Source of the DNA: Thiotrichales bacterium
Lineage (GTDB): Bacteria > Pseudomonadota > Gammaproteobacteria > Francisellales > CACEW01
DNA: 64,000 bases
NCBI GenBank assembly: GCA_947478525.1
Contig: CANJVU010000002.1
Coordinates: 62,001 to 126,000 of the forward strand
Direction of reading: 5' to 3'
The notes under the pieces were generated by a model. The model was not told the origin of the DNA. It saw nothing but the letters and a program-made list of their open reading frames with translations, and made no database searches. Numbering within the stretch: the stretch's first letter is position 1; each line of letters opens with the position of its first letter. This document shows, piece after piece, positions 1-8,924 of the stretch. A program made the translations under genes and the position numbers.

Positions 1-1457
1 ATCGCTCCAAAGGCAAAATTTTAATGGCAACGGTGAAGGGCGATGTGCATGACATTGGCAAAAACATTGTCGGTGTGGTGTTGCAATGTAATAACTATGA
101 CGTGATCGATTTGGGTGTGATGGTGTCCTGTCAGAAAATTTTGGAAGTGGCGATTGCAGAAAAGGTCGATATTATTGGCTTGTCAGGGTTAATTACCCCC
201 TCATTGGATGAAATGGTGCACGTTGCGCAAGAAATGCAGCGTCAAGGCTTTAAGATTCCCTTATTGATTGGTGGTGCGACTACTTCAAAGATGCATACGG
301 CGGTGAAAATCGAACCGGCATATCATAACGGTCCAGTCATTCATGTGCTCGACGCTTCTCGCGCCGTCGGTGTGGTCGGTCGGTTGTTGAGTGATACGCT
401 GGCAATGGCGTTAGTAGCGGAAACCAAGGCCGAATACGTACAGTTACGTGAGCGTCATGCCAATCGTCAACAACAGGTTGAGTTTGTGTCGCTGGAAATG
501 GCGCGGCAGAAAAAATATACCATCGATTGGAAAATGTATGCACCACCAAAACCGAAGGCATTAGGCATTCAGGTATTGAATAATTACGATTTGGCAACGT
601 TAACAAGCTATATTGATTGGACACCATTTTTCCAAACTTGGGAAATGAAGGGCAGCTTCCCTAAAATTTTGCAAGATGTGCACGTCGGCGTTGAAGCTAC
701 GCGGGTATATGAAGACGCACAAGCGATGTTAAAACGTATTGTTGATGAAAAATTATTAACCGCGCGTGCCGTGTTTGGTTTGTTCCCGGCCAATAGTGTT
801 GGTGATGATGATATTGAGATTTACAGCGATGAAGCCCGTACTCATGAAATTGCACGCTTCTGTAATTTGCGTCAACAAACGTTGCGTCCGGAGAATAACC
901 CGTATACATCATTGGCAGATTTCGTTGCACCCAGAAGCAGTGGCGTGCATGATTATATCGGCGCGTTTGTGGTGACGACAGGCTTAAATATTGAACCGAT
1001 TTTGAAGGAACTCGAAAAAGACCATAACGATTACTTATCCATTATGGTTAAAGCCCTGGCAGATCGCCTGGCTGAAGCGTTTGCCGAACACTTGCATGAA
1101 AAAATTCGCAAAGAATACTGGAGTTATGCGCCGACTGAGCGGTTGTCGAATGAACAATTGATTCGCTGCAAATACCAGGGTATTCGCCCAGCTCATGGCT
1201 ATCCAGCCTGCCCCGATCATACCGAAAAAACAATACTCTTTAATTTGCTCGATGCACAGAAAAATGCTGGTGTTGAGTTAACCGAAAGCATGGCGATGCT
1301 GCCAGCAGCGTCGGTCAGTGGTTTGTATTTTTCCCATCCCGAAGCGCATTATTTGGGGATTGGTAAAATCGATGAAGATCAGCTACACGACTACGCCAAG
1401 CGCAAAGGCTTAGCGGTAGAAGTAATGCGTAAATGGCTGTCGCCGGTTATGGGGTAA
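1..1457 (+). CDS. metH: Cobalamin-dependent methionine synthase, C-terminal part (5' end outside window)
   Basis: The reading frame is open from base 3, so the gene begins before the window; only about 484 C-terminal residues are seen. It transfers a methyl group from methyltetrahydrofolate to homocysteine through B12. The cobalamin-binding module is at the start: the motif GDVHDIGKN holds the histidine that serves as lower cobalt ligand, followed by [13 protein letters not shown] and [10 protein letters not shown]. The rest is the reactivation domain that binds S-adenosylmethionine, with [12 protein letters not shown] and the late [12 protein letters not shown] motif typical of the family. 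It ends convergently with the histidine kinase gene, overlapping it by 11 bp. Identification is firm. Confidence 0.97.
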   Translation, partial: RSKGKILMATVKGDVHDIGKNIVGVVLQCNNYDVIDLGVMVSCQKILEVAIAEKVDIIGLSGLITPSLDEMVHVAQEMQRQGFKIPLLIGGATTSKMHTAVKIEPAYHNGPVIHVLDASRAVGVVGRLLSDTLAMALVAETKAEYVQLRERHANRQQQVEFVSLEMARQKKYTIDWKMYAPPKPKALGIQVLNNYDLATLTSYIDWTPFFQTWEMKGSFPKILQDVHVGVEATRVYEDAQAMLKRIVDEKLLTARAVFGLFPANSVGDDDIEIYSDEARTHEIARFCNLRQQTLRPENNPYTSLADFVAPRSSGVHDYIGAFVVTTGLNIEPILKELEKDHNDYLSIMVKALADRLAEAFAEHLHEKIRKEYWSYAPTERLSNEQLIRCKYQGIRPAHGYPACPDHTEKTILFNLLDAQKNAGVELTESMAMLPAASVSGLYFSHPEAHYLGIGKIDEDQLHDYAKRKGLAVEVMRKWLSPVMG

Positions 1458-2403
1458 TTTGTTCTTTATTCAGCGCCTGCAATTTTTTGATGTCCAGTTT
1501 AATGGATGCCTGAAAGCCTCCTCCTTCGACGTTATTGAGCGTGATCTCACCTTTATGCAGCGCAACGATTTTTTTGACAATGGAAAGTCCCAGTCCCGTG
1601 CCACCAGTATTGCTGGAGCGGGCTTGGTCGACACGAAAATAAGGGATGCCCAAGAGGTGTAAAAATTTATCCGGTACGCCAGGGCCATTGTCTTCGAAGG
1701 TTAAGTAAACCGTCGCTTCATTCGGTTTATTGAGTGTGATAGTGCAGCGAGTGGCATATTTTTTGGCGTTTTCAATCAAATTGGTGACCATGCGTTTAAA
1801 CAGTTCCAGCTCGATCGGTAAATCGCATTGCGCGATGTTGCTGCTAAAAGTTGTCACAAAGTCAGATCTCGTATAATGCTCTACCAGTGATTCCAGTAAG
1901 GACACCACATCGACTTCGGTGGTTTTAATGCGATTAGGTTGTTTGGCGTAGGCCAATGAGCTGGTGACGATTTTATTGATTTTATTTAAATTATTGCGGA
2001 TGGCTTCGCTGCCACTCTGGTCGTCCAGCAGTTCTACATTCAATAATGCTTCGGTGAGGGGGGTTTTAATATCATGCGCCAATGCGCTGAGCATTAAATT
2101 TTTTTCATCAATATAGGTTTGTAATTGTTGTTGTAAGTGTTGAATGACTGGTTTTGAAGATTTTTCATCTGAGTTGAGTACGTCATTGAGCATTTTTTGT
2201 GGAAGGGTATGTCGGTAATAGATCAAGAGCGATGACCACAACATAATAATGACGATGGTGTTGTAAATGAGGTAACCGATTGTTCTGGCGTGGATTTCCT
2301 GGTAGTTATCAAAGAAACTCGCAATGGTTTCTAAAATCAACAGCGCCATGGATAAAATTAAAATATGTTTGACACGTATTTTGGGTAGTTTAACTTTACG
2401 CAT
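1447..2403 (-). CDS. Orphan membrane sensor histidine kinase
   Basis: 318 aa. Two hydrophobic segments lie near residues 12-31 and 42-63 with only about a dozen residues between them, so there is almost no periplasmic sensor domain. The HisKA H-box [10 protein letters not shown] puts the phospho-accepting histidine at about residue 110. The ATP-binding part has an N-box (LIENAKKYA, Asn about 212), G1 (DNGPG, about 238) and G2 ([10 protein letters not shown], about 268), so the kinase looks active. No response regulator lies next to it within the window. It sits beside the Dot/Icm locus, transcribed away from it. A role in controlling secretion genes would be inference from position only; the cognate regulator is unknown. 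Confidence 0.9.
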   Translation of the reverse strand: MRKVKLPKIRVKHILILSMALLILETIASFFDNYQEIHARTIGYLIYNTIVIIMLWSSLLIYYRHTLPQKMLNDVLNSDEKSSKPVIQHLQQQLQTYIDEKNLMLSALAHDIKTPLTEALLNVELLDDQSGSEAIRNNLNKINKIVTSSLAYAKQPNRIKTTEVDVVSLLESLVEHYTRSDFVTTFSSNIAQCDLPIELELFKRMVTNLIENAKKYATRCTITLNKPNEATVYLTFEDNGPGVPDKFLHLLGIPYFRVDQARSSNTGGTGLGLSIVKKIVALHKGEITLNNVEGGGFQASIKLDIKKLQALNKEQITP

Positions 2404-2766
2404 GAATTACCTGGTGGTGACCACTCTGTGGGTGAGATTGTAGTGCAATAGTGGCCTGATGTCGATTTTTCCGAGCAACCAACTGTGTAATAATCTTATT
2501 CATTCAAATGAGTCGATGGTTTTATTTAAGTTTATTTTTTATTAAATTAGTTATATTATATTGAGTTTTATTTATTTTTTTAGCATAAATTAACGGGGTT
2601 ATTTGTAATATTTGTTACTATTTTTTTTTATATTTATCAGTATATTAAAATATTTTTAAAGGGTGAAAATCACCGCTTGTTACATTTCATCTTTTGCATT
2701 ATGAGCGAAAATTCGGTAAAATTGCTGCAGGTTTTGGTGTGATGTTAGATTTGGAAAGGGGGCGAC
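2404..2766. promoter_or_regulatory. AT-rich divergent intergenic region upstream of the Dot/Icm locus
   Basis: This 363-bp gap separates the histidine kinase (leftward) from dotE (rightward) and holds no convincing gene. It is very AT-rich from about 2500 to 2660. Two visible signals are a pair of TTAAA boxes 11 bp apart (2645 and 2656) and a perfect 13-bp palindrome, GGTGA-AAA-TCACC, at 2662-2674. A strong purine-rich ribosome binding site, GGAAAGGGGG, lies at about 2754-2763 before dotE. The palindrome could be an operator; no regulator can be assigned. Confidence 0.5.
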
Positions 2767-3408
2767 ATGCAGTCAGATTATGCTCATTATGCGCAGCAAC
2801 TGCTGACAACCGCATTAGACCCTATCCTAACCACCATTACGATTGTTGCTCGTTTTATGGGCATTGGATTTGTGATTGTGGGCTTGACCAGGTTATATAA
2901 AATGGGGCATCAGGATATGATGCACAAAGTATCACCCATGTCGACCGTCATGTATCTGGTTGTAGGCGTTATTTTTGCAGCGTATACCCCATTTTTAGCG
3001 GCATTGAGTACGGCGTTGTTTACCAGTAATGCTGGCGTGAGTCCATTGTCATCGTCAACCTATCTTGGATTTGGTGGTAGTACTAGCGTGTGCTCTAATT
3101 ATCAGTCGGTGGCGCTTTACAATGACCCCAATCCATTATGTCCGATGATGGCGTATGCACAAAATATTGGCGCCGCGGGGGCGACGGCTAGTTACGGTTT
3201 TTTGGTGAGCACGGTCACCTATGCGTTGTTATTTGTGGTTGGGGTTATTGCATTTTTACGGGGCGTGTCATTATTGATTAAGGTTGGTGACGGTGCTCAG
3301 CAAGGGACATTGCCTAAGGCGGCAACTCATATTATCGGCGGGTTGGTGGGGATTAATGCAGAAACCCTTTATGATGTGGTTAGTGGTGTGGTTGATGGAT
3401 TAAAATGA
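2767..3408 (+). CDS. dotE: Dot/Icm inner-membrane protein DotE/IcmC
   Basis: 213 aa, mostly hydrophobic, with about four membrane segments (roughly residues 20-40, 60-80, 140-165 and a weaker C-terminal one) and two cysteines in a central loop. DotE/IcmC is a small inner-membrane component of the type IVB machine with a poorly known role; it and DotP/IcmD are neighbours in Legionella as here. The identification rests on hydropathy, length (Legionella IcmC is somewhat under 200 aa) and position directly upstream of dotP. The start is supported by the GGAAAGGGGG site a few bases upstream. DotV, a related small membrane protein, is the main alternative. Confidence 0.75.
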   Translation: MQSDYAHYAQQLLTTALDPILTTITIVARFMGIGFVIVGLTRLYKMGHQDMMHKVSPMSTVMYLVVGVIFAAYTPFLAALSTALFTSNAGVSPLSSSTYLGFGGSTSVCSNYQSVALYNDPNPLCPMMAYAQNIGAAGATASYGFLVSTVTYALLFVVGVIAFLRGVSLLIKVGDGAQQGTLPKAATHIIGGLVGINAETLYDVVSGVVDGLK

Positions 3409-3409
3409 G

Positions 3410-3441
3410 TTAAGGTATGCTTAAGGATTAAGATGTATAAT
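3410..3441 (+). promoter_or_regulatory. PmrA-box-like direct repeat with -10 box upstream of dotP
   Basis: GTTAAG (3409-3414) and CTTAAG (3420-3425) are separated by five bases, an 11-bp period. This matches the PmrA consensus YTTAAK-N5-YTTAAK at 11 of 12 constrained positions. A third TTAAGA follows at 3428 and a perfect TATAAT at 3436-3441, so the repeat lies where a -35 element would be, as at activator-dependent promoters. PmrA control of Dot/Icm genes is established for Legionella and Coxiella; use here is inference. Confidence 0.5.
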
Positions 3442-3502
3442 CTGAGGCGCTAAGTGTTAAATGTTAGTATAAAGTGTTAAGTATAAAAATAAGGAGTGAG
3501 TA

Positions 3503-3937
3503 ATGAATATTGTTAATATGTTAAAGAAAAAAGCGGTACAGAAAGTTGTTGTCGCTGGCGCGGCATTGCTGTCAATGGGTTTTGCAGGCACCGCATTGGC
3601 GGCTCCGGTTACCCTGACGCTTGCTGGTATGCAGGGTAATATTGCCAATACTTCCGGGTACATTTTGAAAATCATTATGACCTTGATTACGTTGGCAGGC
3701 GTTATCCTGGTGATTAAAGGGATTGTGCATTTGAAACAAAACTACACCGGTACCGGGCAAGAGAAACATTTGTCAAAAGGCCTGGCGTGTTTAGGCTTTG
3801 GTGCTGCGTTGTTTATTGCCGTGCCGATTACCCATGTTTTGATCGGCGGCTTGATTGGCAGTGATACTACTGCTACTTCGGCTTATAATAGTTGGAGTTC
3901 AGTAGATAGCGCAGTCGATATTAACGTAAATAGCTGA
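3503..3937 (+). CDS. dotP: Dot/Icm protein DotP/IcmD
   Basis: 144 aa. The N-terminus is a signal-like segment (positive KKK, hydrophobic stretch, then ALAAP), followed by two membrane segments at roughly residues 52-72 and 92-115 separated by a polar loop with HLKQNYTGTGQ. DotP/IcmD is a small inner-membrane component required for a working type IVB apparatus; its exact job is unknown. An AGGAG site lies about 8 bases before the start. The order dotE-dotP is the same as icmC-icmD in Legionella, which supports both calls. The putative PmrA-box promoter lies just upstream. Confidence 0.85.
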   Translation: MNIVNMLKKKAVQKVVVAGAALLSMGFAGTALAAPVTLTLAGMQGNIANTSGYILKIIMTLITLAGVILVIKGIVHLKQNYTGTGQEKHLSKGLACLGFGAALFIAVPITHVLIGGLIGSDTTATSAYNSWSSVDSAVDINVNS

Positions 3938-4019
3938 GGCTCATGATGGGTAATGAAACCATTGCGTGGAATGCTCTGGTCGTGGTAATGAATAGATTAA
4001 TCAAAATTGGTAGCAATTT

Positions 4020-4502
4020 ATGAATAAGGTTTTATTGAAAAGTGCGCTTTGTGTGATGGTCTTATGTTTGACGGGGTGTAGTGCTCCCGTCGAGCCGAGC
4101 CAGCCTGATGCCCAAACCGCGGCAATTGAGACCAGCCTGAACCAGGCGGCGCAATCAGCAACGGTTTCTCTGGCACAGTTGTCAGCGATTCAAATGGCTC
4201 AGAACCCGGGTATGGATGGGTTGCCTTTTGCCAGTGTGCACGACAAAGCGTTGAGCCAGTTGATTTTTGTAAAATGGTATGGGCCTATTGAGCCGTTGCT
4301 GCAAATGGTCGCCGTGAAAGCCGGTTATCAATTGCAGGTATACGGTAAAGCGCCCTCATTGCCGGTTTTGGTGAATATCGATGATACCAATAGCCTGGTT
4401 CCTGCGTTGGATGTGGTGCGTAATGCCGCATTGCAGGCGGGTACCAAGGTGACCATTGAGATTTATGAAAAACGTCATGTCATCAGTTTGAGGTATCGCT
4501 AA
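4020..4502 (+). CDS. dotD: Outer-membrane lipoprotein DotD of the Dot/Icm core complex
   Basis: 160 aa, close to Legionella DotD. A lipoprotein signal is clear: hydrophobic stretch ending in the lipobox LTGC, so Cys20 would be lipidated. The mature part has a flexible Gln/Ala-rich stretch and then a compact domain (about residues 85-160, KWYGPIEPLL onward) that in the family resembles secretin N-domains. DotD with DotC brings DotH to the outer membrane and forms part of the core complex. It starts the dotD-dotC-dotB cluster; dotC begins one base after its stop, so translation is probably coupled. Confidence 0.92.
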   Translation: MNKVLLKSALCVMVLCLTGCSAPVEPSQPDAQTAAIETSLNQAAQSATVSLAQLSAIQMAQNPGMDGLPFASVHDKALSQLIFVKWYGPIEPLLQMVAVKAGYQLQVYGKAPSLPVLVNIDDTNSLVPALDVVRNAALQAGTKVTIEIYEKRHVISLRYR

Positions 4503-4503
4503 T

Positions 4504-5262
4504 ATGGCAGCGCCAGGGTATACCATTGCAGAGTTGCAGAACCTGCAAACCGATTCTGCGTATTATCAAGCACATATTCCGAGTACCAATATTCGGCTTA
4601 AAGCGGTGCAAGAAGCCGCGGAACAGTTGGGTATGCAAACTGGTTTAGCCGATGAATCTGAAGTGATCGATCATGTTTTGCAAATCCATGATGCACAATT
4701 GAATCAAATTTTTAATTTTCGCTTGTTGATGTATAAAGACAGCGTGTTGCCTCCGGTGATTATCTCGGCAAATAATAGGTTGCATATCGATAACGCGGGC
4801 GATAATATCCGTATCGGTGGGCAAAGTTATCAGATTATTCAGCAGGTGCGTTTTGTGACGGCACCGCCAACGTGGCGCGATTATTTGTGGATGGACTATC
4901 CTTATCCAGCTTACCCGAATCAGGCGGTTTTGCCTAAAACTGCAGAGGAGCGTGCTGTCTGGAAAGAAGCGCTGTCCAAAGGGTGGGGCGAAGGGATTAA
5001 ACAGGCTATCACCATTTATAACATTAATTTGGATCATCTCGGTCGCGATTTTAATGGCATGGTGTTATACAGTAAACTGTTGGCGCAAAATATGGTTAGT
5101 CCATTCTATGTGGTTAAACATGACGACGGTATTACCGGCGATGCCAACCATGTGACGTTGGATGATCAAACCTGGCAGATTACCGCACAACCGCAGTTGC
5201 AACTTCACAGCAAGTTATGGCAACCGGTGTTGATGTCGGGTCCGACGGAAGGGGGTAGTTAG
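4504..5262 (+). CDS. dotC: DotC of the Dot/Icm outer-membrane complex, lacking a lipoprotein signal
   Basis: 252 aa, about 50 shorter than Legionella DotC. The conserved body is present: YTIAELQNLQ near the start, LRLMYKD-like and PPVI motifs, the PTWRDYLW region, GWGEGIKQA and a C-terminal DANHVTLDD segment. Known DotC proteins are lipoproteins that localise DotH. Here the frame opens at the ATG at 4504 and there is an in-frame TGA at 4489-4491, so no signal peptide or lipobox can be added upstream. Either the lipid anchor has been lost or export is different. Spacing to dotD and dotB (1 base each) shows tight coupling. Confidence 0.9.
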   Translation: MAAPGYTIAELQNLQTDSAYYQAHIPSTNIRLKAVQEAAEQLGMQTGLADESEVIDHVLQIHDAQLNQIFNFRLLMYKDSVLPPVIISANNRLHIDNAGDNIRIGGQSYQIIQQVRFVTAPPTWRDYLWMDYPYPAYPNQAVLPKTAEERAVWKEALSKGWGEGIKQAITIYNINLDHLGRDFNGMVLYSKLLAQNMVSPFYVVKHDDGITGDANHVTLDDQTWQITAQPQLQLHSKLWQPVLMSGPTEGGS

Positions 5263-5263
5263 T

Positions 5264-6373
5264 GTGTTATTTCCCAATGAGCCCACTTATTTCACCCCAG
5301 ATTATTTAGATAAATTGCTGGTGTTTTGCCACCAGAATGGTGCTTCTGATATCAGCATTCAAAGTGGTGAAGAGGTATTTTGTGAAGTGGAAGGGCGTCA
5401 GTTGCGAGTGACGCGTCGCAAATTAACTTTGCAAGAAACGTCTGATCTCAGCAACCATGTTTATGGTCCTAATGCGACTGCGATGATTTTTGGCGGTCAT
5501 GACATTGACACCAATTATCGCGTTAAAGTGAGTGAAGATGAGCATTACCGCTATCGCGTCAATATTACCGCCTGCTATTTTGATGGCTACCAGGGCTTGC
5601 AATTAACCATGCGTACCATCTCCAGTGAGCCGCCGTTATTGGCGAATTTGCAGTTGGAGCAAAATCTGTTAGAGAATCTCAATATTCCTCAGGGAATTTT
5701 AGTCGTCAGTGGCGCCACTGGTTCTGGTAAAAGTACCTTGTTGGCGTCTATTGTCGCGGATTTAGCGAGTCAACCCGACAGTCATTTAAAAATTTTAACG
5801 TATGAGTCACCGATTGAGTATGTGTACGATCAAGTTTCTAAACCCAGTGCCATCATCAGTCAGACTGAGATTCCGCGTTACTTGCCGACGTTTGCCGCTG
5901 GTGTGCGTAATGCCTTGCGTCGCAAACCCGGCTTGATTTTGGTAGGAGAGGCGCGCGACCGTGAAACCATCGAAGCCGTAATTGATGCAGCACTAACTGG
6001 GCATCCGGTGTATACTACGGTACATAGCAATGGGGTTGCCGATACGTTGCGGCGGATGGTGACCATTTTTCCGCAGGTTGAGCGTGATATGCGGATGTAT
6101 GATTTGCTGGAAAGCGTGCGGGTTATTATTTGGCAGGCATTGGTTCCTACGGTGACCGGTAAGCGTACGGCGATTCGTGAATATTTGGTGATGAATGCGA
6201 CGGTGCGTGATGCGCTAGAAGCGACGCCAACGGAGCAAATGATCGCTAAAATTCGTGAACTATTGCCTGAGCATGGACAACCGATTTATCGTGCGGCGCT
6301 GCAGAAATTTGAAGCTGGAATTATTTCGCAAGCGGTATTAGATCGGTTTAAAAAAATGGAGCAGATCACATGA
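5264..6373 (+). CDS. dotB: Secretion ATPase DotB
   Basis: 369 aa, near the Legionella length of 377. DotB is a PilT/VirB11-like hexameric ATPase that docks on the cytoplasmic face of the Dot/Icm machine. Walker A is GATGSGKS (about 150-157), the Asp-box ESPIEYVYD follows at about 181, Walker B is LILVGEARD (about 224-232), and the His-box TTVHSNG is near 251. The start is GTG, supported by GGAAGGGGG about 10 bases upstream and by the dotC stop just before. The end overlaps icmT by 4 bases. Confidence 0.96.
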   Translation: MLFPNEPTYFTPDYLDKLLVFCHQNGASDISIQSGEEVFCEVEGRQLRVTRRKLTLQETSDLSNHVYGPNATAMIFGGHDIDTNYRVKVSEDEHYRYRVNITACYFDGYQGLQLTMRTISSEPPLLANLQLEQNLLENLNIPQGILVVSGATGSGKSTLLASIVADLASQPDSHLKILTYESPIEYVYDQVSKPSAIISQTEIPRYLPTFAAGVRNALRRKPGLILVGEARDRETIEAVIDAALTGHPVYTTVHSNGVADTLRRMVTIFPQVERDMRMYDLLESVRVIIWQALVPTVTGKRTAIREYLVMNATVRDALEATPTEQMIAKIRELLPEHGQPIYRAALQKFEAGIISQAVLDRFKKMEQIT

Positions 6374-6624
6374 AGCAGGATGACACAGGTGCCCATTGGC
6401 GTGACTCCGCTCATACGCCGAAATTTTTTGTGGTGGATGCCAGGGCAGCATTTGCGGTATTATTGGTATTGTTCCGGCCCCATTGGTGGACGTTGGGTGT
6501 TGCGGTTGCATTTGTTTGTTTTTTAATGTTTTTAAATTATTTGGGTTTGTCTATTTCAGTGGCGGGTAGAATTGTCAGAAGTTGGATCTCGGGGCCTAAA
6601 AAAATGTTGGTGTATCGACGATGA
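6370..6624 (+). CDS. icmT: Dot/Icm protein IcmT
   Basis: 84 aa, matching the family length of about 86. IcmT is a small inner-membrane protein needed for Dot/Icm function and, in Legionella, linked to exit from the host cell. The sequence has the polar start AHWRDSAHTPKFFVVDARAA, a Trp-rich turn (RPHWW), one or two hydrophobic segments at about 28-58, and a basic tail. It overlaps dotB and dotL by 4 bases each (ATGA), so it lies in a coupled operon. In Legionella icmT is followed by icmS; here it is followed directly by dotL. Confidence 0.88.
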   Translation: MKQDDTGAHWRDSAHTPKFFVVDARAAFAVLLVLFRPHWWTLGVAVAFVCFLMFLNYLGLSISVAGRIVRSWISGPKKMLVYRR

Positions 6625-8921
6625 GCAAATTATTTCGAGGGATTACAAAAGGTCAGGAAATTGCCCCCACACAGGCGATGCGGGATATACGCCCGTTTTG
6701 GCAGCAAATTCGCGATTTGCTGCAGGGGCGCATTGGTGCCTCCATTGTTACCTTGACCTTTATGCTGTTTATTTATTTATTTCCCTCAAGTTCTGATATT
6801 TGGTTTTTGTTTATTATATTGATCTTCTGGTATTCTTTTTTCTCCATGCATAAATTGCCGTTCAAGCTACCGGTGTTTTGTAATAAGCCAGATCCGAATA
6901 ACCCATTGCCGGGCAACAATAAACCAGGGAAGGCTTCTGGCATTTATTTTTTTGGTAATGACATCGTCACCAAAGAGCATCTCTGGTTCAATGATTCCGA
7001 TATGCGTACTCACGTTTTGATCTTTGGATCGACTGGTGCGGGTAAAACTGAGGCTCTATTATCCATTGCCTACAATGCGCTGGCACAGGGTAGCGGTTTT
7101 ATTTATGTTGATGGTAAGGGTGATAACTCTTTGTTTGCCAAGATATTTTCAATGGTTCGCACCAGCGGCCGTGAAGATGATCTGTTGTTGATTAACTTTA
7201 TGACCGGTGCTGCCGATATTATTGGTCCACAAGAGCATATGCTGTCTAATACCATGAACCCCTTTGCTGCAGGTTCTTCAAGCATGTTGTCGCAGTTGGT
7301 GGTGAGTTTGATGGATTCCGGTGGTGGCCCCGGTGGTGGCGATGGTGATATGTGGAAGGGCCGAGCCATTTCCTTTGTGCAGGCGATTATGCCGCCGCTG
7401 GTGTGGTTGCGCGATAAAGGGTATCTGTTGTTGGATGCTGGTTTGATCCGTCGTTATTTCGTGTTGGATGTGTTAGAAGAATTACTCTATGACAACAAAA
7501 TTGTCGATCAGGACAACAACACTAAAATTATTACCGAAAAAATGCCCTTTGACGTTTACGATCCGTTAGAAAACTATCTGGCGACGTTGCCCGGTTACCA
7601 AAAAGCCGAAAAAGGCAAGCAAAGCGGTAAAGCCTATGAGCAGCATGGCTATATTACCATGCAGTTAACGCGTATTTTCGGTTCGTTAGCCAACGTATAT
7701 AGCCATATTATTCGAACTAACCTGGCAGAAGTAGATTTTCGTGATGTGGTATTGAACCGTCGTATTTTGGTGGTGTTATTACCTGCGTTAGAAAAAGCGC
7801 CGGATGAATTGGCCAGCTTGGGTAAATTGATTATCGCCTCGTTGCGTGCCATGTTGGCGGAAGGCTTGGGCAGTAAGGTTGAGGGTGACTATGCGGATGT
7901 GATCGACACCAAGCCCACCAACTCCAAAACGCCATATTTATGCGTGCTCGATGAGTATGGATATTATGCCGTAAAAGGTTTTGCCGTAGTGCCCGCACAG
8001 GCCCGTTCGTTAGGGTTCTCCGTGGTGTTTGCGGGGCAGGATTTACCGGCGTTCCAAAAAGCGTCGAAAGAAGAAGCCGCGTCGATTTGCGCCAACACCA
8101 ACATTAAAATTTGTATGAAACTCGAGGATCCAGTCGAAACCTGGGATTTCTTTAACAAAACCGCCGGTGAGGCCTATGTGTCGGTGACACGTAGTTTTTC
8201 TCGCGGCAGTGGTACCGGTGGATTGGATTATCGGGACTCGATGGAAGCGCAGTTTGATAAACGCAGTCGCTTGAGTTTGCTAGACTTGAAAGATCAGCGG
8301 GAAGGAGAAGCGCATATCTTCTTTAAATCAGCAATTATCCGCGCTTCGATGTTTTATGCCAGCCCAGCGAAAGTGAAAAAAATTAAGTTAAATCAATTTC
8401 TAAAAGTGAAGCCACCTTCGGATTCGGTTGTGGCTAATTTAACCAGGTTGCGCGGCGCCACCTTTACCGTAGCGACGTTCAAGCGCGATGAGCAAGCGGA
8501 AGCCTTGGCGAATCTATTCGCGCTGTTTAAAAGCGAAACCAGTAAAGAGCGGACGCCAGACATTATTAAATCGATCATCCATTTTGTCGATGGCCATGTT
8601 GATGAAGAAAAAGTCGACTTTGGCAGTCAGGCCAGTAACCCGTCAATTTTTATGCAAATCCCGATTGACCAGCGCCTGGCCAGTACTTATTTCGATGTCG
8701 AAATTTCCAGCTTGCAAGACAGTTTGCTGACTAAAGAAAAATTGTATGAAGTGGTTAAGAAGTTGAACATTTTAGAAGGTAAGAGTGAAAGTGTTTCCAA
8801 AAAAGAATCAATGGATATCATCACTCGTATTGAAAAAGAAACCAGTTATCAAGGCTGCTTGCCAAGCCGTCAAGGCAGTTTGGCAACGGTGATTGATACA
8901 TTATTACAGAAGGTGGCGTAG
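6621..8921 (+). CDS. dotL: Type IV coupling protein DotL/IcmO
   Basis: 766 aa (Legionella DotL about 783). DotL is the VirD4-like ATPase that receives effectors and adaptors. Two membrane segments lie at about residues 38-53 and 58-76. Walker A is GSTGAGKT (136-143), Walker B is the LCVLDEYGYY motif near 435, and a glycine-rich insertion (GGGPGGGDGD) lies near 235. The C-terminal tail beyond about 590, which in Legionella carries the binding sites for DotN, IcmS/IcmW and LvgA, is present but diverged. Two unrecognised genes follow immediately (3-bp gap) and are good candidates for partners of this tail. Confidence 0.96.
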   Translation: MSKLFRGITKGQEIAPTQAMRDIRPFWQQIRDLLQGRIGASIVTLTFMLFIYLFPSSSDIWFLFIILIFWYSFFSMHKLPFKLPVFCNKPDPNNPLPGNNKPGKASGIYFFGNDIVTKEHLWFNDSDMRTHVLIFGSTGAGKTEALLSIAYNALAQGSGFIYVDGKGDNSLFAKIFSMVRTSGREDDLLLINFMTGAADIIGPQEHMLSNTMNPFAAGSSSMLSQLVVSLMDSGGGPGGGDGDMWKGRAISFVQAIMPPLVWLRDKGYLLLDAGLIRRYFVLDVLEELLYDNKIVDQDNNTKIITEKMPFDVYDPLENYLATLPGYQKAEKGKQSGKAYEQHGYITMQLTRIFGSLANVYSHIIRTNLAEVDFRDVVLNRRILVVLLPALEKAPDELASLGKLIIASLRAMLAEGLGSKVEGDYADVIDTKPTNSKTPYLCVLDEYGYYAVKGFAVVPAQARSLGFSVVFAGQDLPAFQKASKEEAASICANTNIKICMKLEDPVETWDFFNKTAGEAYVSVTRSFSRGSGTGGLDYRDSMEAQFDKRSRLSLLDLKDQREGEAHIFFKSAIIRASMFYASPAKVKKIKLNQFLKVKPPSDSVVANLTRLRGATFTVATFKRDEQAEALANLFALFKSETSKERTPDIIKSIIHFVDGHVDEEKVDFGSQASNPSIFMQIPIDQRLASTYFDVEISSLQDSLLTKEKLYEVVKKLNILEGKSESVSKKESMDIITRIEKETSYQGCLPSRQGSLATVIDTLLQKVA

Positions 8922-8924
8922 GTT

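Noticed and set aside
2644..2660. PmrA-box-like ATTAAA-N5-TTTAAA upstream of dotE
   Set aside because: Period fits, but both halves end in A instead of G/T and no -10 lies at the expected distance.
2694..2900. 68-aa frame overlapping the dotE start
   Set aside because: It runs out of frame through dotE, which has the better ribosome binding site and a clear membrane-protein sequence.
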